10,366 nt of DNA from Croceimicrobium sp965658275 (GTDB taxonomy: Bacteria > Bacteroidota > Bacteroidia > Flavobacteriales > Schleiferiaceae): assembly GCA_965658275.1 (NCBI GenBank), contig CBFHRN010000061.1, positions 1-10,366 of the forward strand, read 5' to 3'. Numbering within the stretch: position 1 is the stretch's first letter; each line of letters opens with the position of its first letter. Both the position numbers and the translations under genes were made by a program. This document shows, piece by piece, positions 1-6,492 of the stretch. The notes under the pieces were generated by a model that had not been told where the DNA came from, ran no database searches, and saw only the letters and a program-made list of their open reading frames with translations.

Positions 1-525
1 GAAAACGCGGTCTTCCTTAGCCATAATCTCCGCGGTGCCATTTCCTTGGTGCACATCCAAATCCAGTACCAATACTTTTCGAGCTAGGCCTTCATCCAAA
101 AGGTAGTGGGCTGCGATGGCGATGTCGTTAAGAAGGCAAAAACCTTCACCGCGATCACTGTATGCATGATGAGTCCCACCAGCAATATTTAAAGCTACCC
201 CATTTTCTAAGGCGTAAAGTGCACATTCGATGGTTCCCTGATTGATTCTGCGTTCGCGTTCCACCAGCATGGCGCTTAGCGGGAAGCCCGTTTTGCGTTC
301 CTCAGCTCTGCTTAGTTTAAGCTCCTTAAGCTTTTGCCAATAAGCAGCAACATGGCTCCGTAAGATTTGGGATTCGCTCAATAGGCCTGGCGCAAAGAAG
401 TTGCTTTCGCTGCAGGTGCCCTCGTAAATTAATTGCTGGGGAAGCAGGCTGTACTTGGCCATAGGAAAACGGTGTCCCGCCGGCAAAGGATGATGGTAAA
501 TAGGATCATAAGCAATCTTCAGCAT
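1..525 (-). CDS. Histone deacetylase family protein (AcuC-like amidohydrolase), 3' end beyond the window
   Basis: Zinc-dependent amidohydrolase of the arginase/deacetylase fold; bacterial members remove acetyl groups from protein lysines or from small acylated amines, so the substrate here is unknown. The first 175 residues are visible, out of roughly 300 usual for bacterial members; the rest lies left of position 1. Seen directly: an AGHRFP segment near residues 16-21, the catalytic His pair in GGTHHAYSDRGEGFC (H119, H120), and DLDVHQGNGTA, where D157 and H159 are the expected zinc ligands; the third ligand is off the window. The ATG at 525 is fixed because a TAG lies two codons upstream in frame. 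There is no signal peptide, so it should be cytoplasmic. It starts 35 bp after the pheT stop on the same strand and is probably co-transcribed with pheT. Family assignment is firm; substrate is not. Confidence 0.93.
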   Translation of the reverse strand, partial: MLKIAYDPIYHHPLPAGHRFPMAKYSLLPQQLIYEGTCSESNFFAPGLLSESQILRSHVAAYWQKLKELKLSRAEERKTGFPLSAMLVERERRINQGTIECALYALENGVALNIAGGTHHAYSDRGEGFCLLNDIAIAAHYLLDEGLARKVLVLDLDVHQGNGTAEIMAKEDRVF

Positions 526-560
526 GTGCTATTAAAAGCTTAACTCCCTAAAAAGTTCAT

Positions 561-2987
561 TTAGCGCAAACTAGCCTCGTGACTTTCCTCTAGGCTTTTG
601 AGAATCTTGCTCATGAATTGCTCCACGGCTTTATCATTCAAAGTTTTCTCATCATGGCGGAACACGAAGCTTAGAGCATAAGACTTTTTGCCTTCTGGGA
701 GATTCTTGCCTTCATAAACATCGAAGAGGTTAATGGACCGCAATAATTTACCTCCAGCCTTTGAAGCGGTTTGGGCTAAATCGCTGTAGTTTAGCTCCTT
801 GTTTACCAATAGGGCTAAGTCTCGTCTTACCTCCGGGTATTTCGGAAGATCTTCCATCACAATTTGCACCTTTTTAGCGGCTTTGCGAATCATATCCCAA
901 TTTAGGTCGGCGTAATAAACCGGTGCCTTGATGTCGAAGTCTTTTAAAACTTTAGGATGAACACTACCCATGTCTACCAAGCTGCTCTGTCCACGGTTAA
1001 AGCGAAGGCCTTCCCCATAAATCGCGTCCTTAAAATAGGATTCTTGGTAGCCTTGAATACCCAAACGATCTAATACGTTTAGCACCGCGTTTTTAAGGTT
1101 GAAGAAATCCGAATCCTGACTCGCATACTTCCAGTTTTCACGGCGCTCTTGACCACTTATCCAAATACCTAAGCGCTCTGATTCTTTATAGCTGCCATCG
1201 GCTGCCATCTGGTAGGTCCGACCAAACTCATAAACTTTAAGATCCAATCGTTGGCGCTTGCGGTTGTAGTCGATTACTTCCAATCCGCCAAACAGCATAC
1301 TTTGACGCATTACGCCAAGATCCTGACTCAGTGGATTAAGCATCTTTACACTAGCCTCAGCTTGGTAGCCGTATTTCTCATAATGACTCGCCTTGGTAAG
1401 CGAGTTGTTCATCATTTCATTAAATCCGGATGCACTCAGTAGGCTGCTAATTACTTCCCTTTGTTTGGAGTCATCTCGAGGGTCAATTTTAGCCACCGAG
1501 AGCTGCATGGCGCCTTCATAAGGAACAGCGTTAAAGCCATAAATGCGAAGTACTTCCTCGACAATATCGGCGGGTCTTTGCACATCCTGACGGTATTGTG
1601 GCACTTCCAATTTTAGGGTTCGACTGGTTTCGGCTTTGATGCGGATTTCTAGACCGGCTAAAATGGTACGAACCATTTCCATGGGGATCGACTCTCCAAT
1701 GAGGGTGTCCATATAATCCAAGTCTAGGGAAACTTGGAAAGGCTCTAGTTTAACGGGGTGCTCGTCTCTGGGCTCCATGGCAATTTCACCACCGCCGTAC
1801 TCGAGTATTAAACTTGCGGCCCGGCGCAGGGCGTACTCTGTCATTTCAGGATCTACCCCGCGCTCATAACGGAAAGAAGAGTCGGTATTGAGTCCATGAC
1901 GTTTAGCGCTTTTACGGATACTTACTGGGTTAAAGTAAGCGGCCTCCAAGAAAATATTTTTGGTTTCATGGCTTACGCCTGAATTTAAACCTCCATAAAC
2001 ACCTGCTAAAACCAAGGCTTTTTCGGTATCAGCAATTACCATATCCTGATCACTGAGTTTAAGCTCCGTTTCGTCTAGGGTGGTAAAGGCTTCACCCTCT
2101 TTGGCTTTGCGTACAATTATTTTGTGATCGGCAATTTTATCGGCGTCAAAGGCGTGCATGGGATGTCCGCATTCATGCAAAACGAAATTGGTAACATCCA
2201 CCGCGAGGTTAATAGGGTTTAGGCCTATCGTACGCAAACGGTTTTGCATCCAATCGGGAGAAGGGCCAATTTCTACCCCTTTTATACTTACGCCCATATA
2301 ACGGTAGCAGGAGTCGGTGCTTTCAATCTCTACATCTATCGGCAGTTCTTTGCTTTTCACCAAGAAATTGGCGGTAGAAGGTAGGTGAAGGTCTAAGTTC
2401 TCTTCCCCAAAGCGCAAGAGGGCTGCACGTAAATCACGCGCTACACCGTAATGCGACATGGCGTCGGTTCGGTTAGGGGTTAGGCCAATCTCAATAAGGT
2501 AATCGGATTCAATATTAAAGTATTCGGCAGCAGGAGAGCCCACCTCTGCGGAGGGGTCTAAGACCATAATGCCATCATGGTCATCACCAAGTCCTAATTC
2601 GTCCTCAGCGCAGATCATTCCTTCGGATACCTCTCCTCGAAGCTTACTCTTCTTAATGGTAAAACTATCGTCCTTCAGAAAGATCTCGGTGCCCACAGTG
2701 GCTACAGGTACCTTCTGGTTGGCCGCCACATTCTTCGCTCCGCAAACGATTTGCACCGGTTCATCGGCGCCAATATTTACAGTACAAACCTTTAGTCGAT
2801 CGGCATTAGGGTGGGGTCGCGTTTCTAAAACTTCACCGATTAGCACGCCTCGCAATCCACCTTTAATAGTGTCTACTTTTTCAAGGCCTTCAACCTCAAG
2901 TCCGGTGTCGGTTAAAATTTCGGAAACCCTCTCTGCGGGAAGGTCAATATTCAAATACTGTTTTAGCCAGTTGTAGGAGATCTTCAT
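561..2987 (-). CDS. pheT: Phenylalanine--tRNA ligase beta subunit
   Basis: Beta subunit of the cytoplasmic alpha2-beta2 enzyme that charges tRNA-Phe with phenylalanine. At 808 aa it has the full length of the family. Domains in order: N-terminal segment starting MKISYNWLKQYL; EMAP/Myf-type tRNA-binding domain at about 45-155 with HPNADRLKVC at 59-68; B3/B4 editing domain at about 210-400 containing HECGHPMHAFD; B5 domain around 420-490; the catalytically silent synthetase-like core at about 490-700; and the C-terminal anticodon-binding FDX-ACB domain at 717-808, beginning YPEVRRDLALL. The alpha-subunit gene pheS is not in the window, so the two subunits are not encoded side by side here. A perfect TAnnTTTG box lies 19 nt upstream of the ATG, so it probably has its own promoter even though the thioredoxin-like gene lies 80 bp upstream on the same strand. 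No unusual residues were noticed. Confidence 0.98.
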   Translation of the reverse strand: MKISYNWLKQYLNIDLPAERVSEILTDTGLEVEGLEKVDTIKGGLRGVLIGEVLETRPHPNADRLKVCTVNIGADEPVQIVCGAKNVAANQKVPVATVGTEIFLKDDSFTIKKSKLRGEVSEGMICAEDELGLGDDHDGIMVLDPSAEVGSPAAEYFNIESDYLIEIGLTPNRTDAMSHYGVARDLRAALLRFGEENLDLHLPSTANFLVKSKELPIDVEIESTDSCYRYMGVSIKGVEIGPSPDWMQNRLRTIGLNPINLAVDVTNFVLHECGHPMHAFDADKIADHKIIVRKAKEGEAFTTLDETELKLSDQDMVIADTEKALVLAGVYGGLNSGVSHETKNIFLEAAYFNPVSIRKSAKRHGLNTDSSFRYERGVDPEMTEYALRRAASLILEYGGGEIAMEPRDEHPVKLEPFQVSLDLDYMDTLIGESIPMEMVRTILAGLEIRIKAETSRTLKLEVPQYRQDVQRPADIVEEVLRIYGFNAVPYEGAMQLSVAKIDPRDDSKQREVISSLLSASGFNEMMNNSLTKASHYEKYGYQAEASVKMLNPLSQDLGVMRQSMLFGGLEVIDYNRKRQRLDLKVYEFGRTYQMAADGSYKESERLGIWISGQERRENWKYASQDSDFFNLKNAVLNVLDRLGIQGYQESYFKDAIYGEGLRFNRGQSSLVDMGSVHPKVLKDFDIKAPVYYADLNWDMIRKAAKKVQIVMEDLPKYPEVRRDLALLVNKELNYSDLAQTASKAGGKLLRSINLFDVYEGKNLPEGKKSYALSFVFRHDEKTLNDKAVEQFMSKILKSLEESHEASLR

Positions 2988-3006
2988 GCCGATAATTTGA
3001 AAGCGG

Positions 3007-3014
3007 CAAAGTTA
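3007..3014 (-). promoter_or_regulatory. Probable -7 promoter element of pheT
   Basis: On the minus strand the bases read TAACTTTG, a full match to the Bacteroidota primary-sigma -7 consensus TAnnTTTG. It ends 19 nt before the pheT ATG, which leaves room for a short leader. About 19 nt upstream there is only a T-rich stretch (TTTTTTAG), not a clean TTTG -33 box. The rest of the 80-bp gap (2988-3067) holds nothing else convincing. Confidence 0.5.
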
Positions 3015-3067
3015 AGAGAAATGCCCCTTAGGGCTAAAAAATATCAAGGCTAAAAGCGGCGGCTTCT

Positions 3068-3607
3068 TTAATCCTCCTTTTTAGCGGTATGAATGAGGGT
3101 GTAGTTCTTTTTGTACTGCTCAAAAGGTTGCTCTTTGTAGTGATCACCTGCGAGGTAGGTTACCGTTCGCTCAAAGTCTTGCGGACTCATATAGCCCGGT
3201 ACGGGTTGGATAATTCTCAAATCTTCGTCGAGGTAAACAATGGTGGGGTAAGAGAGCTGGCCGTTCATCAGCAAGGCCGCCAATTGATTATAGCCTCTGC
3301 GGCCATTCTGGATAAACGCATAGGACTCACCCCGATAGTGGACGGTGTCTTTACGCTCGGCATTAAATTTCACAGCGTAATAATGCTCATTAATGTATTT
3401 AACGATACCCGGATGTTGGAAAGTCGCTTTGTCCATTTTATGGCACCAGCTGCACCAATTGGTATACATGTCAATAAATACCTTCCTGGGTTCTGCGGCC
3501 TGAGCAGCTTCCAAATCTTCAATCTTAATCCAATTGATTTTTTCCTGGGCGCTTAGGCTAGCGCTAAGAATTATTCCCAATAAAAGGGCTAGAGTGCTCT
3601 TCATCAT
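3068..3607 (-). CDS. Secreted thioredoxin-fold protein with CSWC active site
   Basis: Predicted extracytoplasmic thiol-disulfide protein of the thioredoxin-like/DUF255-related type. The N-terminus is a signal peptide (positively charged MMK, hydrophobic to about residue 18, likely cleavage before Q21, the usual Bacteroidota Ala-Gln site). Mature features: FIDMYTNWCSWCHKMD with the redox pair C52-x-x-C55, and SYPTIVYLDED with the cis-proline P121 that packs against the active site. This supports a working redox domain; oxidant, reductant or chaperone role cannot be told from sequence. The start region reads ATGATGA: the first ATG (3607) overlaps the NusG-like stop by 4 nt, the second (3604) by 1 nt, so the protein is 179 or 178 aa. 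The overlap implies translational coupling to the NusG-like gene. The stop is followed by an 80-bp gap before pheT. The fold is clear, the role is inferred. Confidence 0.88.
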   Translation of the reverse strand: MMKSTLALLLGIILSASLSAQEKINWIKIEDLEAAQAAEPRKVFIDMYTNWCSWCHKMDKATFQHPGIVKYINEHYYAVKFNAERKDTVHYRGESYAFIQNGRRGYNQLAALLMNGQLSYPTIVYLDEDLRIIQPVPGYMSPQDFERTVTYLAGDHYKEQPFEQYKKNYTLIHTAKKED

Positions 3608-4107
3608 CTTGCTTCTACTTGGCTTTTGGGTACTTCGGCCAGCAAGGTCATGCCCAATTGCTCGATTTCTAAAGTTACCCGATTCTTACTTTGGCGCAGT
3701 ACCGTACCATATTGGTCTTCAAGACTACCATGTTTTATGCGGAGCTTTTGTCCAGCGCTGAAGTCTACACTTTCCATTTTAACCCCTTCGTATCGTTCTA
3801 GAAAATCACTGATGGCTCTAATTTCTTCATCCCTGATTTTAGCAGGCTTTCCCAGCCAAGTGACGAGGGCTACGGCCCCTTGGGTTTGAAGAACATTAAT
3901 TTTGTCTTTTTCCTCAAACTTCACAAAGACATAGGACTTAAAAAAGGGCTCTTCGACCTTCTTAATACGGTCGCTCCATTGCTTGTGCAAGGTTTGGGTA
4001 GGGGCATATACTTCAAAACCTTTCGAACGTAATCGCTCTGTGAGCTTCTTTTCCGCGCGAGGCTTGGTGTACAAAGCAAACCAGAATGGATCAGCAGATT
4101 TTTGCAT
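3604..4107 (-). CDS. NusG-like transcription antitermination protein (UpxY/RfaH-type paralogue)
   Basis: Specialised NusG paralogue, 167 aa. NusG proteins bind the RNA polymerase clamp through their N-terminal (NGN) domain and alter pausing and termination. Seen: the NGN opening FWFALYTKPRAEKKLTERL at 8-26, the YAPTQTLHKQW and KKVEEPFFKSYVFVKF segments typical of UpxY-like proteins, and a C-terminal KOW-like region from about 112 to 162 (GQKLRIKHGSLEDQYGTV). The housekeeping nusG of this phylum is usually longer and lies with secE and rplK, which are absent here, so this is taken as a paralogue. UpxY-like genes normally head surface-polysaccharide operons; here the next gene is a thioredoxin-like protein overlapping by 4 nt, and no polysaccharide gene is in view. 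The ATG sits 4 nt after a promoter-like box, so the message may be leaderless. Family is firm; target operon unknown. Confidence 0.9.
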   Translation of the reverse strand: MQKSADPFWFALYTKPRAEKKLTERLRSKGFEVYAPTQTLHKQWSDRIKKVEEPFFKSYVFVKFEEKDKINVLQTQGAVALVTWLGKPAKIRDEEIRAISDFLERYEGVKMESVDFSAGQKLRIKHGSLEDQYGTVLRQSKNRVTLEIEQLGMTLLAEVPKSQVEAR

Positions 4108-4111
4108 AAAA

Positions 4112-4119
4112 CAAAGGTG
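4112..4119 (-). promoter_or_regulatory. Candidate -7 box of the NusG-like gene
   Basis: Minus-strand CACCTTTG matches TAnnTTTG at five of the six fixed positions and is followed by TTTT and the ATG at 4107. A TTG lies about 20 nt upstream as a possible -33 element. If it is real, transcription starts at or next to the start codon. Confidence 0.3.
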
Positions 4120-4148
4120 CTTTATGTAGGTCTATTATGCAAGTGTCC

Positions 4149-4156
4149 TACTTTTA
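4149..4156 (+). promoter_or_regulatory. Candidate -7 box of the LysE-type gene
   Basis: TACTTTTA matches TAnnTTTG at five of six fixed positions and lies 17 nt before the proposed GTG start at 4174. No good -33 box is seen upstream. It would place transcription initiation downstream of the alternative TTG at 4102, which supports the shorter protein. Confidence 0.25.
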
Positions 4157-4173
4157 AAGGCCAAATCAATTTA

Positions 4174-4812
4174 GTGAATACAGAACTCTATTTAGCCTTC
4201 TTAATGGCCGCCATTGGTCTTACCTTAATGCCAGGGCCGGATAATTTATTTGTACTAAGCGAATCGATTCTGCGGGGCGCCCGTCGTGGGATTGGCCTTT
4301 CAGCTGGATTGGCCTCGGGTGTCTTTATTCACACCAGTCTAGCGGCAAGTGGTTTAGCTTTAATTTTAAAGGCGAATGAATGGGCCTTTGATGCCATGAT
4401 GACGCTAGGTGCAGTTTATTTACTATACATCGCCTATGGGACTTATCGTGAAAAAGCCCAGCATCTCGACCTTGCTAGGGAAAAGGCAATCGGTCCAGCG
4501 CCGGGCTTGGGGAAGAGTTATCGAAAGGGTTTTTTAATGAACGTGCTCAATCCGAAGGTGACGGTTTTCTTCTTAGCCTTATTACCGGCATTTGTGGATC
4601 AAGAGGGAGCTTGGTCGCCCATGGCGCAAATGTTTACCATGGGACTTAGCTTCATGCTCCAAGCCTTTCTTATTTTTTCGGGCATCGCTTTATTGGCCGG
4701 ACGTTTAGCGTTGAGGCTGAATAGCCCGGCCTTTCAAAATTTCAGCCGTTGGTTCCAAATAACTATTTTACTTCTCTTGGCCTTTGGGCTCCTTGGTTCC
4801 GCCTGGTTCTAA
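4174..4812 (+). CDS. LysE/RhtB family amino-acid exporter
   Basis: Inner-membrane translocator of the LysE superfamily, whose members export amino acids or related small molecules; the substrate cannot be read from sequence. From the GTG the protein is 212 aa, the usual size, with about six hydrophobic segments. The signature MPGPDN lies at residues 19-24 after the first membrane segment, and NVLNPKVTVFFLALLPAF, the second conserved family block, is in the middle. The reading frame is open upstream to a TTG at 4102, but the extra 24 residues (MHKTKVLYVG...) do not resemble the family, would run into the divergent NusG-like start, and lie mostly upstream of a promoter-like box. The GTG gives MNTELYLAFLMAA, the typical N-terminus. 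No in-frame ATG occurs before 4204, which would remove half of the first membrane segment. It ends exactly where the convergent barrel gene ends. Confidence 0.9.
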   Translation: MNTELYLAFLMAAIGLTLMPGPDNLFVLSESILRGARRGIGLSAGLASGVFIHTSLAASGLALILKANEWAFDAMMTLGAVYLLYIAYGTYREKAQHLDLAREKAIGPAPGLGKSYRKGFLMNVLNPKVTVFFLALLPAFVDQEGAWSPMAQMFTMGLSFMLQAFLIFSGIALLAGRLALRLNSPAFQNFSRWFQITILLLLAFGLLGSAWF

Positions 4813-4816
4813 TTAG
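4807..4816. other. Zero-spacing convergent stop junction, TTCTAATTAG
   Basis: The plus-strand TAA (4810-4812) abuts the minus-strand TAA (4813-4815), creating the 8-bp palindrome CTAATTAG with no intergenic base and no hairpin terminator. The same ten bases occur at the other convergent junction at 7544-7553. Confidence 0.6.
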
Positions 4817-5472
4817 CGAAAAGCATAAAAAGAATAGGTGGCGCCTATGGAAATGTGGCTCACAAAATCATTGGCATCGGAATTCCCTTTGAAACCATCC
4901 CAGCGGTCGTTAAAACCATGCTGGATGCCACAGCTGATTTCGTAAGCCCAAAACTGATTCCAAAACATGCGGTAACCAAGTTCCAACATGCTATTGAAGC
5001 TGAGCGTGGGTGTGGTTTTGAAATAGAGGCTCTCGGGGTCAATGACAGCGGGAGTTTGATACTCGGTGTAAGCAATCGCCGCGCCAGCATAGATGCCGGC
5101 AAATAGGCCTCCTTGGAATTTTTCCGGCATATAGTCCATGATGTCGCGATCCGCGTAAAAACGAATCCCAGCCATTGGACTCACTAAAAGAGAGTGGGCA
5201 TCATAGGAGTTAGGGGCGTCGCTTGCATTGCCTTCGCGTTTGCCATTGATGTAATCGAGATGCGCCAGGGCTACCAACTGCCAGCGCTCGTCATCGGCTA
5301 GCCAATAAGAGTAATAGCCGTAAAGGTTGATACCAGGCTCCTCAATTAATACATTGTCTTTGGTGGTTTCACCTCGAAAGGCGGAGGTCCCAGCACCGAA
5401 TCCAAAACTATGGTATTGGGCGCCGGCCTGTAGGCTAAAAAGCAGTAAGCCTAGAAAAATTGATAGTCGCAT
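4813..5472 (-). CDS. Probable outer-membrane beta-barrel protein
   Basis: I cannot name the family. The 219-aa product begins with a clear signal peptide (MRLSIFLGLLLFSLQAGA, likely cleaved before Q19). The rest alternates polar and aromatic/hydrophobic residues with many Gly and Tyr, as in transmembrane beta strands: YHSFGFGAGTSAFRG, INLYGYYSYWL, GGLFAGIYAGAAIAYTEY, SMLELGYRMFWNQFWAYEISCGI. It ends HISIGATYSFYAFR, a terminal strand rich in aromatics as in outer-membrane barrels. Eight or ten strands would fit the length. It lies 86 bp downstream of pirin on the same strand and could be read through from it; no good TAnnTTTG box was found in that gap (5473-5558), and neither was a terminator. 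A structural or small-molecule channel role is possible but not supported by any motif. Confidence 0.75.
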   Translation of the reverse strand: MRLSIFLGLLLFSLQAGAQYHSFGFGAGTSAFRGETTKDNVLIEEPGINLYGYYSYWLADDERWQLVALAHLDYINGKREGNASDAPNSYDAHSLLVSPMAGIRFYADRDIMDYMPEKFQGGLFAGIYAGAAIAYTEYQTPAVIDPESLYFKTTPTLSFNSMLELGYRMFWNQFWAYEISCGIQHGFNDRWDGFKGNSDANDFVSHISIGATYSFYAFR

Positions 5473-5558
5473 AGTTTTGGTATTTCTTAACTAGCGACGA
5501 AATTGTGGAATTTATTGTGTCCTTGAATCAAATTTCCTGAGAAAAATAGGCCATGTCT

Positions 5559-6440
5559 CTACTTTGTCCCGGGTAAGGGTACATAAGTGTCGTCACCCTC
5601 CACTTTTGGCCAGTCCCAGTTCTTCCACTGTTCTTTCGCCTTTTCTATTTTTTCAGCGTCGCTAGAGACAAAGTTCCAATAGATATGACGTCCCTCAGGG
5701 AAAGCTTCCCCACCAAAAAAGAGAAGGTGTGAACCTGCTTCAATACCCAGTTTGCAGGCGTCTTCTTCTTTGGCGACTAATAAATTGCCGGCTTCTACTT
5801 TTTGATCACAGGCGTAAACAGCGCCTTTAACTACACAAATGCCAATTTCACCTTTCATTTGCCCACTGATGTCGATTTCATTATCCGCTTCCGTTTTGAG
5901 CTCCACCATAAAGAGGGGCGAGTGCACGGGCACAGGAGATTTTTTTCCAAAGGCTTCACCCGCTACTAGGGTCAACTCATTTTCACCCAAGGTCCAATGC
6001 GGTAGTTCTTTGGCATCAAAATGATGGAAAGAAGGGTTTAGGTCTTCTTGATCTTTAGGTAAGGCCACCCAAATCTGATAACCATGCATGGTTAAGGCTT
6101 CTCCACTTTGTCTCCAGGCTGCCGGAGTTCGCTCGGTGTGCGCGACCCCCTTTCCTGCGACCATCCAGTTTACAGAGCCGGGGCGAATTACCTGTTGGGT
6201 TCCTAAGGAATCGCGATGTTCAATTTCGCCCTCCAGTAAAAATGTGAGCGTGGCCAAGCCAATGTGCGGATGTTGGTCGACGTCCATATACTGACCCGGA
6301 CTCAATTCGGTGGGACCCATATGGTCGATAAATATAAAAGGGCCGACCATGCGTTTCTTGCGAAAGGGTAAAAGGCGGCCTACCAGAAAGTCGCCAATAT
6401 CGCGACTGCGTTCGGGGATTATTAAATCTTGATTGGCCAT
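5559..6440 (-). CDS. Pirin family protein (bicupin metalloprotein)
   Basis: Cytoplasmic iron-binding bicupin of the pirin family; characterised members include quercetin 2,3-dioxygenases and transcription cofactors, and the job of this one is not known. At 293 aa it has full family length. The N-terminal cupin carries all four metal ligands: DQHPHIG gives H57 and H59, and GKGVAHTE gives H101 and E103, at nearly the same numbers as in human pirin (56, 58, 101, 103). The C-terminal cupin runs from about 165 to 255, followed by the conserved GEAFPEGRHIYWNFVSS segment (about 250-266) and a tail KEQWKNWDWPKV. It diverges from the DUF6702-HupE unit across a 52-bp region with a candidate promoter and a palindrome, and it may be co-transcribed with the barrel gene downstream. 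Metal binding is well supported; the substrate is unknown. Confidence 0.95.
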   Translation of the reverse strand: MANQDLIIPERSRDIGDFLVGRLLPFRKKRMVGPFIFIDHMGPTELSPGQYMDVDQHPHIGLATLTFLLEGEIEHRDSLGTQQVIRPGSVNWMVAGKGVAHTERTPAAWRQSGEALTMHGYQIWVALPKDQEDLNPSFHHFDAKELPHWTLGENELTLVAGEAFGKKSPVPVHSPLFMVELKTEADNEIDISGQMKGEIGICVVKGAVYACDQKVEAGNLLVAKEEDACKLGIEAGSHLLFFGGEAFPEGRHIYWNFVSSDAEKIEKAKEQWKNWDWPKVEGDDTYVPLPGTK

Positions 6441-6444
6441 CGAA

Positions 6445-6475
6445 CAAATTTTGCTTTTAAAGGTACATTAGCAAA
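6445..6475 (-). promoter_or_regulatory. Candidate pirin promoter (-33 TTTG, 19-nt spacer, -7 AAAATTTG)
   Basis: On the minus strand TTTG (6475-6472) is separated by 19 nt from AAAATTTG (6452-6445), which differs from TAnnTTTG only at the first base. The spacing fits the Bacteroidota -33/-7 pattern. Only TTCG separates the box from the ATG at 6440, so the transcript would be leaderless or nearly so. Confidence 0.35.
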
Positions 6476-6488
6476 ACTAAAATTAGTT
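6475..6488. repeat. Perfect short palindrome in the divergent pirin/DUF6702 region
   Basis: AACTAA-AA-TTAGTT has 6-bp arms with a 2-nt spacer and lies 4 nt before the DUF6702 start codon. It abuts the candidate -33 element of pirin. It is too short and AT-rich for a terminator; a regulator-binding site for one or both divergent units is possible, but chance is not excluded. Confidence 0.3.
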
Positions 6489-6492
6489 CAAT

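Noticed and set aside
2569..2976. Open plus-strand frame of 135 codons
   Set aside because: Antisense to the conserved tRNA-binding domain of pheT; Ser/Pro-rich composition is typical of a shadow frame.
3023..3034. Possible hairpin GCCC-CTTA-GGGC between the thioredoxin-like gene and pheT
   Set aside because: The stem is only 4 bp, and on the minus strand the T-run comes before rather than after it, so it does not fit an intrinsic terminator.
3031..3058. Direct repeat GGGCTAAAA / AGGCTAAAA in the pheT upstream gap
   Set aside because: Only two short imperfect copies; no array, operator pattern or riboswitch fold could be supported.
3052..3069. Weak hairpin AGAAGC-CGCC-GCTTTT just after the thioredoxin-like stop (minus strand)
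   Set aside because: Six pairs including a G-T wobble and only a four-base T-run that is part of the stem; too weak to call a terminator.
3089..3556. Open plus-strand frame of 155 codons
   Set aside because: It lies entirely antisense to the thioredoxin-like gene, whose signal peptide, CxxC and cis-Pro are clear; the product has no recognisable domain.
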